Source: Bacillota bacterium (GTDB taxonomy: Bacteria; Bacillota; Clostridia; Lachnospirales; Lachnospiraceae). From it: 64,000 bases of DNA. This document shows positions 34,964-43,616 of the stretch, piece after piece. The stretch covers positions 248,001 to 312,000 of the forward strand of contig JAEYSV010000016.1 of the NCBI GenBank assembly GCA_023434365.1. The letters are read 5' to 3'. The notes under the pieces were generated by a model. It was not told the DNA's origin. It ran no database searches and saw nothing but the letters and a program-made list of their open reading frames with translations. The position numbers and the translations under genes are program-made. The stretch's first letter is position 1. Each line of letters begins with the position of its first letter.

Positions 34964-37234
34964 TTACTTTGTCTTATTATACCTATTCAAAGTAATATCA
35001 GTATCAGAAAACAAATCATCTGTAACCTTATAATTTTCAAATGTAACTGTTACGCAATTCTTAGCGCACCTGCTTTCGGATGAAAGCGTAATCTCTTGCG
35101 TTTTTTCTAAAAGCGGCTTATATCTTATATGATTAAGCTCTTCTATCACATAAGTACCCTCTTTTAATGAAATTTCATTTGTACTTTCCTCAGAATCTCC
35201 TGCATTGAGCGTTATGCTTTCATATATAACTTCATTATTGCTCATATCTTTAATTCTATATATGAAACTATTTTCAACGTAATCTGCTTGCTGTTTGCCT
35301 CTCTTATCTACTAATTTTTTTTGTATCTTCAAATTATAGTACTGAGGTAATTTAGTGACTGTATTAGTATAGACAATACTATCTATATCACCTGAGCGAT
35401 TAATCTCTCCATTAAAAGTTCTATTCGATGTATCAGAGGAATCAATCATGTCTGTTCCAGGTTCAAACGATTGATTACCGTCTGTAATATTTGTAGACAT
35501 CTCATATGTATTATTGTTATTTATCTCTTCGATCACTTTATATTTTATACCCTTTGGTAAGTTAGTTATTAGTTTTTCCTTGTTATTCTCAAGCGTAAAC
35601 TCATACTCATTATGTGAATTAATTTCTTGCTTATCAAAATACTCATCTGTGACTATATCATCACCGTCATATAGAGTAAGCTTAAAATTATATCTTGCTG
35701 GACCTGCTTGTTCTAAATCTTCTATCTTTTTGCTAATATTTATTGTTCCAGGGATGTATTTATTGGTAAATGTAGTATCCTTACCAGCTGCCACTACTTC
35801 TGAAACCTTGCCACTCACTTCGCTTTTACTATCTACCTTTGATTTTATACTATTAGCACTTCCGCTATTTACTTCGTATACAAAATAAAAGGTATCATGA
35901 TTCAATTTTTCAGTAAAGCAACCACTGCCTGATATACTTCTGGCTACTTTTGTAATATCATCTGGCATCGTCACAAGACCATCAGAGTTATTTTCCAAAA
36001 TTTCTTTGCGATAATCTTTAAGAGCCTTTATATTTGTAGAGTAATACAGATTATAATGATAAGTTTCATTTTTTAGTACAGGACCTTTAACAATTTTAGA
36101 TACAGTACTATCCTTCTCAGGAATAGGATCCATTCTAAATTGCAAGCTACAATTTGAGTCTACCGGATTGCGTTCAACATAATAAAAATCAAGAGAATAT
36201 TTTCTATCTGGCGTTATATTGCAGAATCGATTAATTTCACTCATTTTCGGCAAACCTGTCATTGATGTATAAGTTGCCTCATCATATAGGTAGTCATATG
36301 CTATTACCTCATTGTTACTAACATTTTTGCTTGAACTACTCAAATTTTTATAATATCTCAATGTACTACCTGTTGTATTTCTATATGTAATTAGACCAGT
36401 ATTAAAATTGATTTCTCCTGTTAATTTACTATGTATTCCTCCCATATCCAATATCAGTGTTCCATTGTCATCTGCATCTCTAAAATACACCCAAACATCA
36501 TCATCACCAGTAAACTTAAATGTCATTGGCTTACTATTAATCAATCCACCCTTTGGCAAAAAGAAACCAAAAGATAGTTGCATACCAAAACCATAGTTAT
36601 GACCACTTACATTTACATTGTCTAACAGCCAAAAATCAGTTTCTGATCGGACTAACTTATTATCTGACATGCGTATCCCATTACTTGTCAGTGCACTATC
36701 ATAGGTATAAACTCCATCATTTACATTAAAAAAGTTAAAATCATATTCTCCTTTATAGTCGATAACTTTACTACCCTTATAATTTACGCTTTGCTTAGGA
36801 TAAATTGTTTTGTTTAAGCCATTTTGATTTCCTTCATAATTAGATCCAAAAGCTCCTACATTCGCTTTAAACACTATTTTGTTATTCTCATATTTTTCTT
36901 TTACTATTCCCTGTACAAAGCTATTTGTCTTAGATACTATGGTGGTATTGTTTTCATGATACAAAAAATCATTATTTTCAACACTATCATCTTTTTTATT
37001 ACCTGAAGTTTCTTTGACATAGTTTGAAAATAAGCTCTGATCCTCTTGATTACTATTCATATAATCCCATATTCTAACTTTAAAATCTTGCTCTCCTTCT
37101 GCTACTTTTGTCCCTGCTTCTGCCTTACTTTCCATTCCCTCACCATATTGTAATACTGGTTGTAACAAAAACAACAACAAAGTCATCACAATTGTCAAAG
37201 AGATATATCTGACTAGTCGTTTCCATTTTCCCAT
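34964..37234 (-). CDS. Fibro-slime domain surface protein with Cna-B-like repeats
   Basis: 756 residues. An N-terminal signal segment (about 10-38) precedes a fibro-slime/PA14-like domain (about 140-290: GFGMQLSFGFFLPKGG, FKFTGDDDVWVYFRD, LDMGGIHSKLTGEINF). Then come beta-rich units of the SpaA/Cna-B kind, with TINISKKIED and YKVIEEI, and LKIQKKLVD with YVIEELN. These hold Lys and Glu where isopeptide bonds form in pilins. There is no C-terminal sorting motif or membrane helix; the chain ends with a short polar tail. It should be exported and held by other means. GAGGTG lies before the ATG. Confidence 0.8.
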   Translation of the reverse strand: MGKWKRLVRYISLTIVMTLLLFLLQPVLQYGEGMESKAEAGTKVAEGEQDFKVRIWDYMNSNQEDQSLFSNYVKETSGNKKDDSVENNDFLYHENNTTIVSKTNSFVQGIVKEKYENNKIVFKANVGAFGSNYEGNQNGLNKTIYPKQSVNYKGSKVIDYKGEYDFNFFNVNDGVYTYDSALTSNGIRMSDNKLVRSETDFWLLDNVNVSGHNYGFGMQLSFGFFLPKGGLINSKPMTFKFTGDDDVWVYFRDADDNGTLILDMGGIHSKLTGEINFNTGLITYRNTTGSTLRYYKNLSSSSKNVSNNEVIAYDYLYDEATYTSMTGLPKMSEINRFCNITPDRKYSLDFYYVERNPVDSNCSLQFRMDPIPEKDSTVSKIVKGPVLKNETYHYNLYYSTNIKALKDYRKEILENNSDGLVTMPDDITKVARSISGSGCFTEKLNHDTFYFVYEVNSGSANSIKSKVDSKSEVSGKVSEVVAAGKDTTFTNKYIPGTINISKKIEDLEQAGPARYNFKLTLYDGDDIVTDEYFDKQEINSHNEYEFTLENNKEKLITNLPKGIKYKVIEEINNNNTYEMSTNITDGNQSFEPGTDMIDSSDTSNRTFNGEINRSGDIDSIVYTNTVTKLPQYYNLKIQKKLVDKRGKQQADYVENSFIYRIKDMSNNEVIYESITLNAGDSEESTNEISLKEGTYVIEELNHIRYKPLLEKTQEITLSSESRCAKNCVTVTFENYKVTDDLFSDTDITLNRYNKTK

Positions 37235-37295
37235 TTTGCGTCACCTCAATCACATATTTATATTTATAAGCTATACATGTTACATACTATTAAGT

Positions 37296-37943
37296 TTAAG
37301 CCTTATCTTTAAAAGCGTTGATATAGATATCATTTTCTTGCGGTTGATTTTCTGCTTGAACTGCCGTTACTACTATTTCAACATCAAAAGACACTTCTTT
37401 CCACATATTACCAAAACTACTTGGTATTGTAACTGATTTAAAAAGTGGAACGATATCCTTTTCACTAAACTTTTTATTAATGTAATAAATGTCTTTATCA
37501 TTATCTTTTACCCATTTAATTGGTACATCTGCAGTTCCAAAATTAACCTTATCTATTTCACTCGCGATAATGTTACCTATTTCAGATTCTATTGCCGTTT
37601 TTAAGTCATTATCATTAGTTACACTGTACTTGTTTAAGAGCGCAGGTTTGTATTGGTCTGCGACAATAATATTATTTATATTAATTTGAGCCTGCAAATA
37701 ACATGATTCACCTATGATCTTTATTTTTGGATCCTTAATACATGTAACACCTGGGTAAAGTACATAATTATTTGAGTGATGTGCTACATCTTCCCCTGTT
37801 TCTGTAACATCAATTTCTATTGTTCCCACATTTATTACGTTCTCTAGACTATCTTCATCCCAATAATACGCTACCACATTTCCTATCAACATAAGACCTA
37901 TTAGGGCGACAGCTGATATGAAAACCACAATTTTTCTTGACAT
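37296..37943 (-). CDS. TasA/camelysin-like SipW-dependent protein
   Basis: 215 residues. The signal peptide ends in LIGNVVAYYWDEDSLENV, the SipW-dependent pattern. Mature-start strands follow (NVINVGTIEIDVTETGE), as in TasA/CalY, the amyloid-like matrix fibre and camelysin family. It continues with YVLYPGVTCIKDPKIKI and a C-terminal VSFDVEIVVTAVQAENQ, the usual jelly-roll end. AAGGGAGAG lies before the ATG. It is 14 bp after the IPKTG gene. It is likely cut by the SipW-type peptidase at the head of the operon. Confidence 0.82.
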   Translation of the reverse strand: MSRKIVVFISAVALIGLMLIGNVVAYYWDEDSLENVINVGTIEIDVTETGEDVAHHSNNYVLYPGVTCIKDPKIKIIGESCYLQAQININNIIVADQYKPALLNKYSVTNDNDLKTAIESEIGNIIASEIDKVNFGTADVPIKWVKDNDKDIYYINKKFSEKDIVPLFKSVTIPSSFGNMWKEVSFDVEIVVTAVQAENQPQENDIYINAFKDKA

Positions 37944-37957
37944 ACTATCTCTCCCTT

Positions 37958-38851
37958 CTATTTCGTTTGCTTTTGACGTTTGCGGTCAAATAGGTCAATT
38001 ATGATAAATCCAATTACTAGTACGCTTAAAATAGTTGCTATATGAAGAAAATTTGAATCCGTTGATCCTGTTTTCGGTATATTATTATCTATAATTATCG
38101 GTGATGGTTCTGGTGTATTAGGTTTATCAAAGGATGGCTCAACAGATTCCGATGGACGAATTGACTCTAATGGTCCGACTGATTCTGATGGCTGAATTGA
38201 CTCTGATGGCCCGACTGATTCTGATGGCTGAATTGACTCTGTTGGTTCTGGTGAAACTGATTCACTTACATTGTCACATAGAAAAATCCAATCCACAGCA
38301 GAAAAAGTATCCTGATAAGAATTGTCAAGCTCTAATCCGGGCACCTCTATTGTTATATTAAGTGTTGTATATGTATTAGGTGCCAGCGTTGCTATTTTCA
38401 ACGCATATTGTTGATCTGGCGATATTTTCACTAAAGACCCAATAACCTGTTGCCCTTCTGCTGCATCTGCCGGATTTCCTGAAGCAGGACCTTGATATAT
38501 AATTGTGTTGTCACTATCCTGAGTAACAGTAAGCTTTACTTTTTTTAACAAATCTTCTTTATAAGTTTTTGTCTCTGGTATAGCAATTTTGCTAAGATCA
38601 CTACTTTCAGCATACAAATAAAAATTTGCTATTTGAGATCCACTGATATTCTTGATTTGAACATAGCTAGTCACTTTATCCCCAGGCATCAATTCCTTCA
38701 TTTCAGTAAATAAATCACGATCCCCAATAACCTGAAGTGTTGACGTTCCATCAGATATAACGACATCCTCTGAAGCTATAACCTTATCTGACAAATTCAA
38801 AAACATTATCAATACAAGGATTACTCCTATAATACGACTATATACTTTCAT
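37958..38851 (-). CDS. Cell-wall anchored repeat protein with IPKTG sorting signal
   Basis: 297 residues. A signal peptide (about 7-27) precedes a beta-rich domain (about 30-195: SYVQIKNISGSQIANFYLYA), similar in layout to TasA-family partners. A Ser/Glu/Pro repeat tract follows (SESVGP, SESIQP units). The C-terminus is a classic sorting signal: IPKTG, a hydrophobic helix, then RKRQKQTK. It is the only protein in this locus with such a signal, so it is the probable client of the adjacent sortase and may anchor the fibre. The start is ATG 38851, with AGAGGATGGAAG upstream. Confidence 0.82.
   Translation of the reverse strand: MKVYSRIIGVILVLIMFLNLSDKVIASEDVVISDGTSTLQVIGDRDLFTEMKELMPGDKVTSYVQIKNISGSQIANFYLYAESSDLSKIAIPETKTYKEDLLKKVKLTVTQDSDNTIIYQGPASGNPADAAEGQQVIGSLVKISPDQQYALKIATLAPNTYTTLNITIEVPGLELDNSYQDTFSAVDWIFLCDNVSESVSPEPTESIQPSESVGPSESIQPSESVGPLESIRPSESVEPSFDKPNTPEPSPIIIDNNIPKTGSTDSNFLHIATILSVLVIGFIIIDLFDRKRQKQTK
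38139..38246. repeat. Tandem repeat of 36 bp (18-bp half units) within a CDS
   Basis: Two near-identical 36-bp units (38175-38210 and 38211-38246), with less perfect copies on the left. They encode SES(V/I)xP hexapeptides in the wall-anchored protein. In-frame repeats of this kind change copy number by slippage. Confidence 0.85.
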
Positions 38852-38898
38852 ATTCTTCCATCCTCTCATGAGAATTCTATTAAATGCAATAACATTTA

Positions 38899-39456
38899 TT
38901 AATTACTAACTTGCTTTAGTTTAGTAAAGGCCTCTTTTGCTTTATCCATCTCATTTGATACTGCATTTTTATTCGCATCTGTTACTTGCAGAGTTTCTGC
39001 ATATACTATTACCTTTAGATCTTTTTTAATAATTTCATCATTCATGCTCTCTTTAGGTTTAATGCTCTTGTAAAGAATATAATCTTGATCTTTGTTATTG
39101 TTTTCTACAATTGTATTCAAATAGAAATATCCATCAGCATCGCAATATTCCCATAATTCATCAGCGTTTGGCGCTAGCACTACATCAAACATATCCGTAC
39201 CTAACCCGTTTAGATTTTTAGTTCCAGGAATACCAACAAATAATCTCACATAACAATTAGCAGAATTCTCTGCAATTGTTACTCCTACGTTTGTTTTATT
39301 AGTACCGTCAAAACTCTCTTTTGTTTTAATCTCAAGATCTCCCATTTTCATTGAATTGGTTACCTTGTCGGTATGGGTATAGTAAGCAATCGTTGCACCC
39401 ACTGACATTAGACTCACCAGACAGAGTGCCAGTAACAAAAACCTTGACCGTTTCAT
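38899..39456 (-). CDS. TasA/camelysin-like SipW-dependent protein
   Basis: 185 residues. The signal segment runs to LMSVGATIAYYTHTDKVTNS and the mature start has MKMGDLEIKTKESF, a TasA/CalY pattern. The middle has CYVRLFVGIPG and LWEYCDADGYFYLN. The C-terminus is a helical, Lys-rich tail. AAGGAGG before ATG 39456 fixes the start. It is the first structural gene after sipW. With the other TasA-like protein it could form a two-subunit fibre; polymer formation is inferred from the family. Confidence 0.82.
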   Translation of the reverse strand: MKRSRFLLLALCLVSLMSVGATIAYYTHTDKVTNSMKMGDLEIKTKESFDGTNKTNVGVTIAENSANCYVRLFVGIPGTKNLNGLGTDMFDVVLAPNADELWEYCDADGYFYLNTIVENNNKDQDYILYKSIKPKESMNDEIIKKDLKVIVYAETLQVTDANKNAVSNEMDKAKEAFTKLKQVSN

Positions 39457-39581
39457 ATACAATCCTCCTTATAACTGTTGTTTTTATTTCTTTTGTTTTA
39501 CCTCTTAGTAGTGTTATGTTGTTTTTAACTTTATATTGTAGTTATGTACATGAATTAAAATGATATGTAACCTCTATCACT

Positions 39582-40154
39582 CTACGACTCACTCTCCGGT
39601 TCTTTAAATTCTTGTTGCTCCTCCACAATGTCTCCTGGCTCTTCATTCTTTTGCTGTAACAAACTCTCCGGCTTTACAAGTTCTGGTACTAAATAAAGCA
39701 AAACTAAAACCAGCAATATTGCTACTGAGATAAGAATACCTTTGGTTGACTTTAGTCCCAGTGTGACATATCCCAACATAGGAATATGGCTAGTTGCCTT
39801 CCCAATTAACTGATTAAAGGATATGGGACTAAGATCTGCAATTTCATTCGCATCCCCTTTTGTAGAAAAAGTACGTTGCTGTTTATCTACAGTAATTACT
39901 CTGTGGGTAGCCACAGTGTTATCATTTAAATAGAATGCTATGGCATCTCCGACTTTTATCTCCTCTGCTTCAACCGTGTCTACCATAACAATACTTCCGA
40001 CTGGATAACCAGGTTCCATGCTTCCACTCATTACCGCATACATTTCATACCCAAATAATCTTGGAATTAATAATATTCCGATAATCATAATAATTCCTGT
40101 TAAAATTATAATACTAATGCCATTACAAATTCTGTTAATAACTTTATATCTCAT
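39582..40154 (-). CDS. sipW: Signal peptidase I, SipW (ER-like) type
   Basis: 190 residues with an N-terminal and a C-terminal membrane helix. The catalytic Ser is in MSGSMEPGYPVGS and His in ATHRVI; a Ser/His dyad in place of Ser/Lys marks the ER/SipW type that processes TasA-like proteins. The C-terminal tail is acidic (EEPGDIVEEQQE). AGGAGG precedes the ATG. It heads a locus of two TasA-like genes, a wall-anchored protein, a fibro-slime protein and a sortase. Control probably involves the direct repeats at 40265-40283. Confidence 0.9.
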   Translation of the reverse strand: MRYKVINRICNGISIIILTGIIMIIGILLIPRLFGYEMYAVMSGSMEPGYPVGSIVMVDTVEAEEIKVGDAIAFYLNDNTVATHRVITVDKQQRTFSTKGDANEIADLSPISFNQLIGKATSHIPMLGYVTLGLKSTKGILISVAILLVLVLLYLVPELVKPESLLQQKNEEPGDIVEEQQEFKEPESES

Positions 40155-40264
40155 CGTATCCTCCTATCTGATTAAGTAATTTTTTTGTTTAATACACCTA
40201 TTGTCTTTTACTGTTTGCCGATTATTTTACCTACTTATACTTATACGAAAGATTACCATATACC

Positions 40265-40283
40265 GGTTACATTTTGGTTACAT
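40265..40283 (-). promoter_or_regulatory. Direct repeats (11-bp period) upstream of sipW
   Basis: Two copies of ATGTAACC on the minus strand, starting 11 bp apart, about 110 bp before the sipW start. The same arrangement occurs before the TasA-like gene at 43617-44294. A one-turn spacing of heptamer repeats is typical of OmpR-family regulators. Possible -10 boxes (TATGGT or TATAAG) follow. Confidence 0.5.
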
Positions 40284-40293
40284 ATTGAAGCAG

Positions 40294-40343
40294 AAAAGAA
40301 GCTGTTTCTCTACTATTTAATAGTGTCGAAACAGCTTCTTTTT
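40294..40343. terminator. Terminator of the NUDIX gene
   Basis: GCTGTTTC (40301-40308) pairs with GAAACAGC (40328-40335), extended by AAAAGAA/TTCTTTTT, with a small inner stem. It separates the NUDIX gene from the sipW operon. Confidence 0.85.
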
Positions 40344-40345
40344 GA

Positions 40346-41017
40346 CTATTCAATTGCCAGTAGTCCATCCAGTATTAATGACGCATGATCAAACGCAAAT
40401 CCCTGATTTTTTATTATTTGATAAGATTTCCTTTTTAATACTGTACAATGGTTCATACTTACTTGTACTCTTGCCTTTAATGTGACTTGCTTCTTTTTAT
40501 TTTGCAACACTAATTCATATTCTTTTACCATCTCAGTTGCTGAATCACTCATTTGCAATAATTGATAATTTACGCGAAACCACTCTGCTTCGCTCGCATC
40601 GTCACCAGCTTTTATCATAACTTCACTACTTACTAGTGAAAGATAGGAAGCAGTAATAATTCTTGCCCTTGGATCTCTATCCCAGTCACCCCAGAGATTC
40701 AAAAATTCAACCGAAACCGCTGATACAGAGGTCTCCTCCATAAGCTCTCGTTTTGCGGCCTCTTCTAAGGATTCTTTCTCTTCAACAAAACCTCCCGGAA
40801 GTGCATACATTCCAATACAAGGATGATTTTTTCTCTTAATCATTAATAACTCATATGCCTCATTATCCTTTTTTACAACAATTAAATCCACTGTCACACA
40901 AGGGTTATTATAGTTTTTCGGGTTATAGTCTTTTAAATATTCATTTAGTGACAATCCTTTCTCATTAGTGCTACCATCTCCATAAAATAATGAAATATCT
41001 TTAAAAAAGCTTGGCAT
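40346..41017 (-). CDS. NUDIX hydrolase
   Basis: 223 residues. The Nudix box is complete: GGFVEEKESLEEAAKRELMEET gives Gx5Ex7REUxEE (split here as GGFVEEKESLEEAAK and RELMEET). The N-terminal part VTVDLIVVKKDNEAYELLMIKR and a C-terminal region with ARVQVSM resemble ADP-ribose or nicotinamide-related NUDIX proteins of about this size. The substrate cannot be told from sequence. AAAGGAGAG precedes the ATG. Confidence 0.85.
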   Translation of the reverse strand: MPSFFKDISLFYGDGSTNEKGLSLNEYLKDYNPKNYNNPCVTVDLIVVKKDNEAYELLMIKRKNHPCIGMYALPGGFVEEKESLEEAAKRELMEETSVSAVSVEFLNLWGDWDRDPRARIITASYLSLVSSEVMIKAGDDASEAEWFRVNYQLLQMSDSATEMVKEYELVLQNKKKQVTLKARVQVSMNHCTVLKRKSYQIIKNQGFAFDHASLILDGLLAIE

Positions 41018-41074
41018 ATAAAACTCTCCTTTTCTGTATTTATTGTTTTATCCGATTAACTGCTCTTATGTATT

Positions 41075-41103
41075 AATATACATCAACTTATTAACTTGTT
41101 CAA
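41075..41103 (-). promoter_or_regulatory. Promoter of the NUDIX gene
   Basis: TTGAAC (41098-41103), 17-bp spacer, TATATT (41075-41080), about 60 bp before the start codon. Confidence 0.55.
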
Positions 41104-41142
41104 AGTTTAATAATCTCTTTTTTAACTGAAATATCTCTTCTA

Positions 41143-41171
41143 TTGCTTAACGAGAAAGTCTATACTATAAT
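41143..41171 (+). promoter_or_regulatory. Promoter of the GNAT gene
   Basis: TTGCTT (41143-41148), 17-bp spacer, TATAAT (41166-41171), about 50 bp before the start codon. Confidence 0.55.
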
Positions 41172-41220
41172 TATTACTGTCATTATATAGTAGTGATAAT
41201 CCTTTCTACTGAGGTAATAT

Positions 41221-41970
41221 ATGAATCAATATGTGCAACTAGTTGAAGAACTCTCCATTAATGCTTGGCCTTCGTACCAGACAAAACTTTATGATGGCTG
41301 GCTAATACGGAATTCCTCCTTTTATACTCATCGAACACATTGTGTTAACATTATCGGGAATTCGTTGCTTCCCATTTATGACAAAATAACTTATTGTGAA
41401 CAAGAATATAAACGCTTCAAGACTCCGGCTATTTTTAGAATCAATCCCACATTCCACCAGAATCTCGATGCTCTTTTAATGAACAGAGATTATAAAGTAG
41501 AACATATTACCGACACTTTTATTATGAACTTGACAAAATATACTCCAGAAAATTATTCTGAAATCACTGTACATCTTTCTGACAATATTCAGAAAAACTG
41601 GATTCATGCACTATTTCATCTAAATAAAACAACTAATCCACGGCACTTATCTATTGTTCCTAAAATGTATGAAGCAATTCCCTGCGATACTATTGCTGCC
41701 AGTATTATCATTGATAAACAAATAGTTGCAACAGGTCTCGCTATAATGGAACGTGACCATGTTGGCCTTTATGCAATTTATGTGGACCCATCACATCGTA
41801 ATAATAATTATGCAAAAGCAATATGTAATGCATTACTTTTAGAAGCTAAGTGTCGTAAAATCTCAAATGCTTATCTTCAAGTCGTACAAAATAATGATAT
41901 TGCAAAACATTTATATCAATCATTAGGTTTTCAATACTGTTATACCTATTGGTTCCGTGTGAAATACTAA
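41221..41970 (+). CDS. GNAT family N-acetyltransferase
   Basis: 249 residues. The C-terminal third is a GNAT domain: VGLYAIYVDPSHRNNNYAKAICNALLLEA is motif A, followed by AYLQVVQNNDIAKHLYQSLGF with the usual Asn/Tyr pattern. The acetyl-CoA loop is altered (HRNNNYA where R/QxxGxG/A is common). The N-terminal half is less conserved. Substrate unknown. GAGGTAAT lies before the ATG. The S1-domain gene follows 85 bp downstream on the same strand and could be co-transcribed. Confidence 0.85.
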   Translation: MNQYVQLVEELSINAWPSYQTKLYDGWLIRNSSFYTHRTHCVNIIGNSLLPIYDKITYCEQEYKRFKTPAIFRINPTFHQNLDALLMNRDYKVEHITDTFIMNLTKYTPENYSEITVHLSDNIQKNWIHALFHLNKTTNPRHLSIVPKMYEAIPCDTIAASIIIDKQIVATGLAIMERDHVGLYAIYVDPSHRNNNYAKAICNALLLEAKCRKISNAYLQVVQNNDIAKHLYQSLGFQYCYTYWFRVKY

Positions 41971-42055
41971 TAACTCTAATCATTCAGTAATTCTGTTAAA
42001 AATGAAAAGAAGCATTATAATAACGAAAAGTAGTTATATAGAAAGGGTAGATATT

Positions 42056-43069
42056 ATGCAGGAAGATGAGCAATTAACTATTGAAAATGCTGCTTCAAGC
42101 AATTCATTAGAAGCTAGCAAAATTGACAGAACAAAAGGTAACACAAAATCAGATATTCAAGAAGATCTTACGATGGCTGACTTTGAAACTGAAATCAACC
42201 GTTCTTTTCATCGTTTTCTTGAAGGAGACCTTGTACCATGTACAGTTATTGGTGTTAACGAAACGGAAGTATTAGTCGATCTTGGCTCCTACACAGAAGG
42301 TTCTATTCCCGCTGATGAAGTCAGTAACGACCCTAGATTTTCTATACGCAAAGATATTACAATTGGCGAAAAAGTAACATGCATGGTGCTATCGGAAGAT
42401 AACGGAACAGGAAGTATTGTTCTTTCTAAGAAAAAAGCAGATGACATCCTTGTATGGGATGAACTAGAAACCCTTCTTAATGCGAAAGTTATATTTACTG
42501 TCCTTTTAACTGAAGTGGTAACTGGTGGTATTGTTACTTATGTGAAAGGAATTCGTGGATTTATCCCAGCATCTCAGCTTACCATGTCCTATGTTGAAAA
42601 TCTGGAGCCTTGGTTAAATAAAAAAGTACAAGCCATGATTATTACTATTGATAAAGACAAAAAACGTCTTATTCTTTCAGCTAAAGAAGTCGAAAAAATA
42701 CTTTCAGAAAAAGAAAGAAGGTCCAAATTATCTAAGGTACAAAAAGGGATTGTCACTAGTGGAACTGTTGAGAAGCTTATGCCATTTGGTGCTTTTGTTA
42801 AATTAGAAGATGGGCTATCCGGCTTGGTACACATTAGTCAAATCTGTGGGAAACATATTAAATCACCTTCTGAAATATTAAAAGAAGGTCAAGAGGTTAC
42901 TGTTAAGATTTTAGATGTGAAAGACGGAAAAATCAGTCTTAGTATAAAAGCTGTTGAAGATAACGAAGAAATTCTAGATTCTGTTGACGAAGTCTCAGAA
43001 GAATATATTAGTGAAGGTTCTGCAAGCACTGGGCTTGGAGATTTATTTAAAGGATTCAAATTTAATTAA
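42056..43069 (+). CDS. RNA-binding protein with three S1 domains
   Basis: 337 residues. After an acidic start there are three S1 OB-fold domains: about 45-115 (VPCTVIGVNETEVLVDLGSY), 130-205 (GGIVTYVKGIRGFIPASQL) and 220-295 (SGTVEKLMPFGAFVKLEDG, then GLVHISQI). The third is closest to consensus. An acidic tail ends the protein. It resembles ribosomal protein S1/RpsA-like proteins of Firmicutes, which bind mRNA. The start is ATG 42056, with AAAGGG upstream; the open frame to 42002 lacks a site. It is closed by a terminator. Confidence 0.88.
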   Translation: MQEDEQLTIENAASSNSLEASKIDRTKGNTKSDIQEDLTMADFETEINRSFHRFLEGDLVPCTVIGVNETEVLVDLGSYTEGSIPADEVSNDPRFSIRKDITIGEKVTCMVLSEDNGTGSIVLSKKKADDILVWDELETLLNAKVIFTVLLTEVVTGGIVTYVKGIRGFIPASQLTMSYVENLEPWLNKKVQAMIITIDKDKKRLILSAKEVEKILSEKERRSKLSKVQKGIVTSGTVEKLMPFGAFVKLEDGLSGLVHISQICGKHIKSPSEILKEGQEVTVKILDVKDGKISLSIKAVEDNEEILDSVDEVSEEYISEGSASTGLGDLFKGFKFN

Positions 43070-43115
43070 TTCATTATTAGATAATCATATGTTTACAAAG
43101 TAACAGTATACCTAT

Positions 43116-43166
43116 GGCTATCGCTTTAACCATTGAAAAATAGTGAAACGGTAGCCTCCTTTTTTT
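43116..43166 (+). terminator. Terminator of the S1-domain gene
   Basis: GGCTATCG (43116-43123) pairs with CGGTAGCC (43149-43156), one wobble, followed by TCCTTTTTTT. Confidence 0.8.
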
Positions 43167-43270
43167 ACTCTCAATAAATATGATTCGCCATATAGTTCAC
43201 CCAAATCATAATGCTGGTTAGACATTTCAGCGAGGATACACTTTGAACTTACTGAAATTGAATGCTTTGA

Positions 43271-43546
43271 AATCTTGCAAAGATTGCATGATTATGAGTA
43301 TTAGAACCTTCTAGAAGATACATGAAATTAATATCTCTTTTTCACTTAAGCTCCATGGAGCGTGAAGAATAATCACCATACAAGTAAGAGTAAAATACAA
43401 TTTTTAGAAGTATTCATGGTGATACAGAATTTTCTCTTCCTCTTTCGTAAGTAGAATATAGTACAGTTAAATTCATAACCTCCACAAACTGACTTAGTAA
43501 TCGAACCAAATCATCTTCTGAGATTACTAAGTCAAGATTGATTTTT
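43271..43546. other. Palindrome-rich intergenic stretch without a gene
   Basis: Holds several inverted repeats: AATCTTGCAAAGATT (43271-43285), CTTCTAGAAG (43308-43317), GCTCCATGGAGC (43350-43361) inside TTCAC/GTGAA, ATCACCAT/ATGGTGAT (43372-43379 with 43416-43423), and a perfect 12-bp stem GACTTAGTAATC (43491-43502) with GATTACTAAGTC (43522-43533), then ATTTTTTC. No coding frame was seen. It could be a structured RNA ending in a plus-strand terminator, or a decayed element. Confidence 0.45.
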
Positions 43547-43616
43547 TCGGAGAAAAGGAGCTGCGCACTATAAGTGCTACAGCCCCATATTAATAATTAG
43601 CATATATATTCTTTAA

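Noticed and set aside
38139..38246. CRISPR-like repetition
   Set aside because: Units are contiguous without spacers, and they encode in-frame hexapeptides in a wall-anchored protein.
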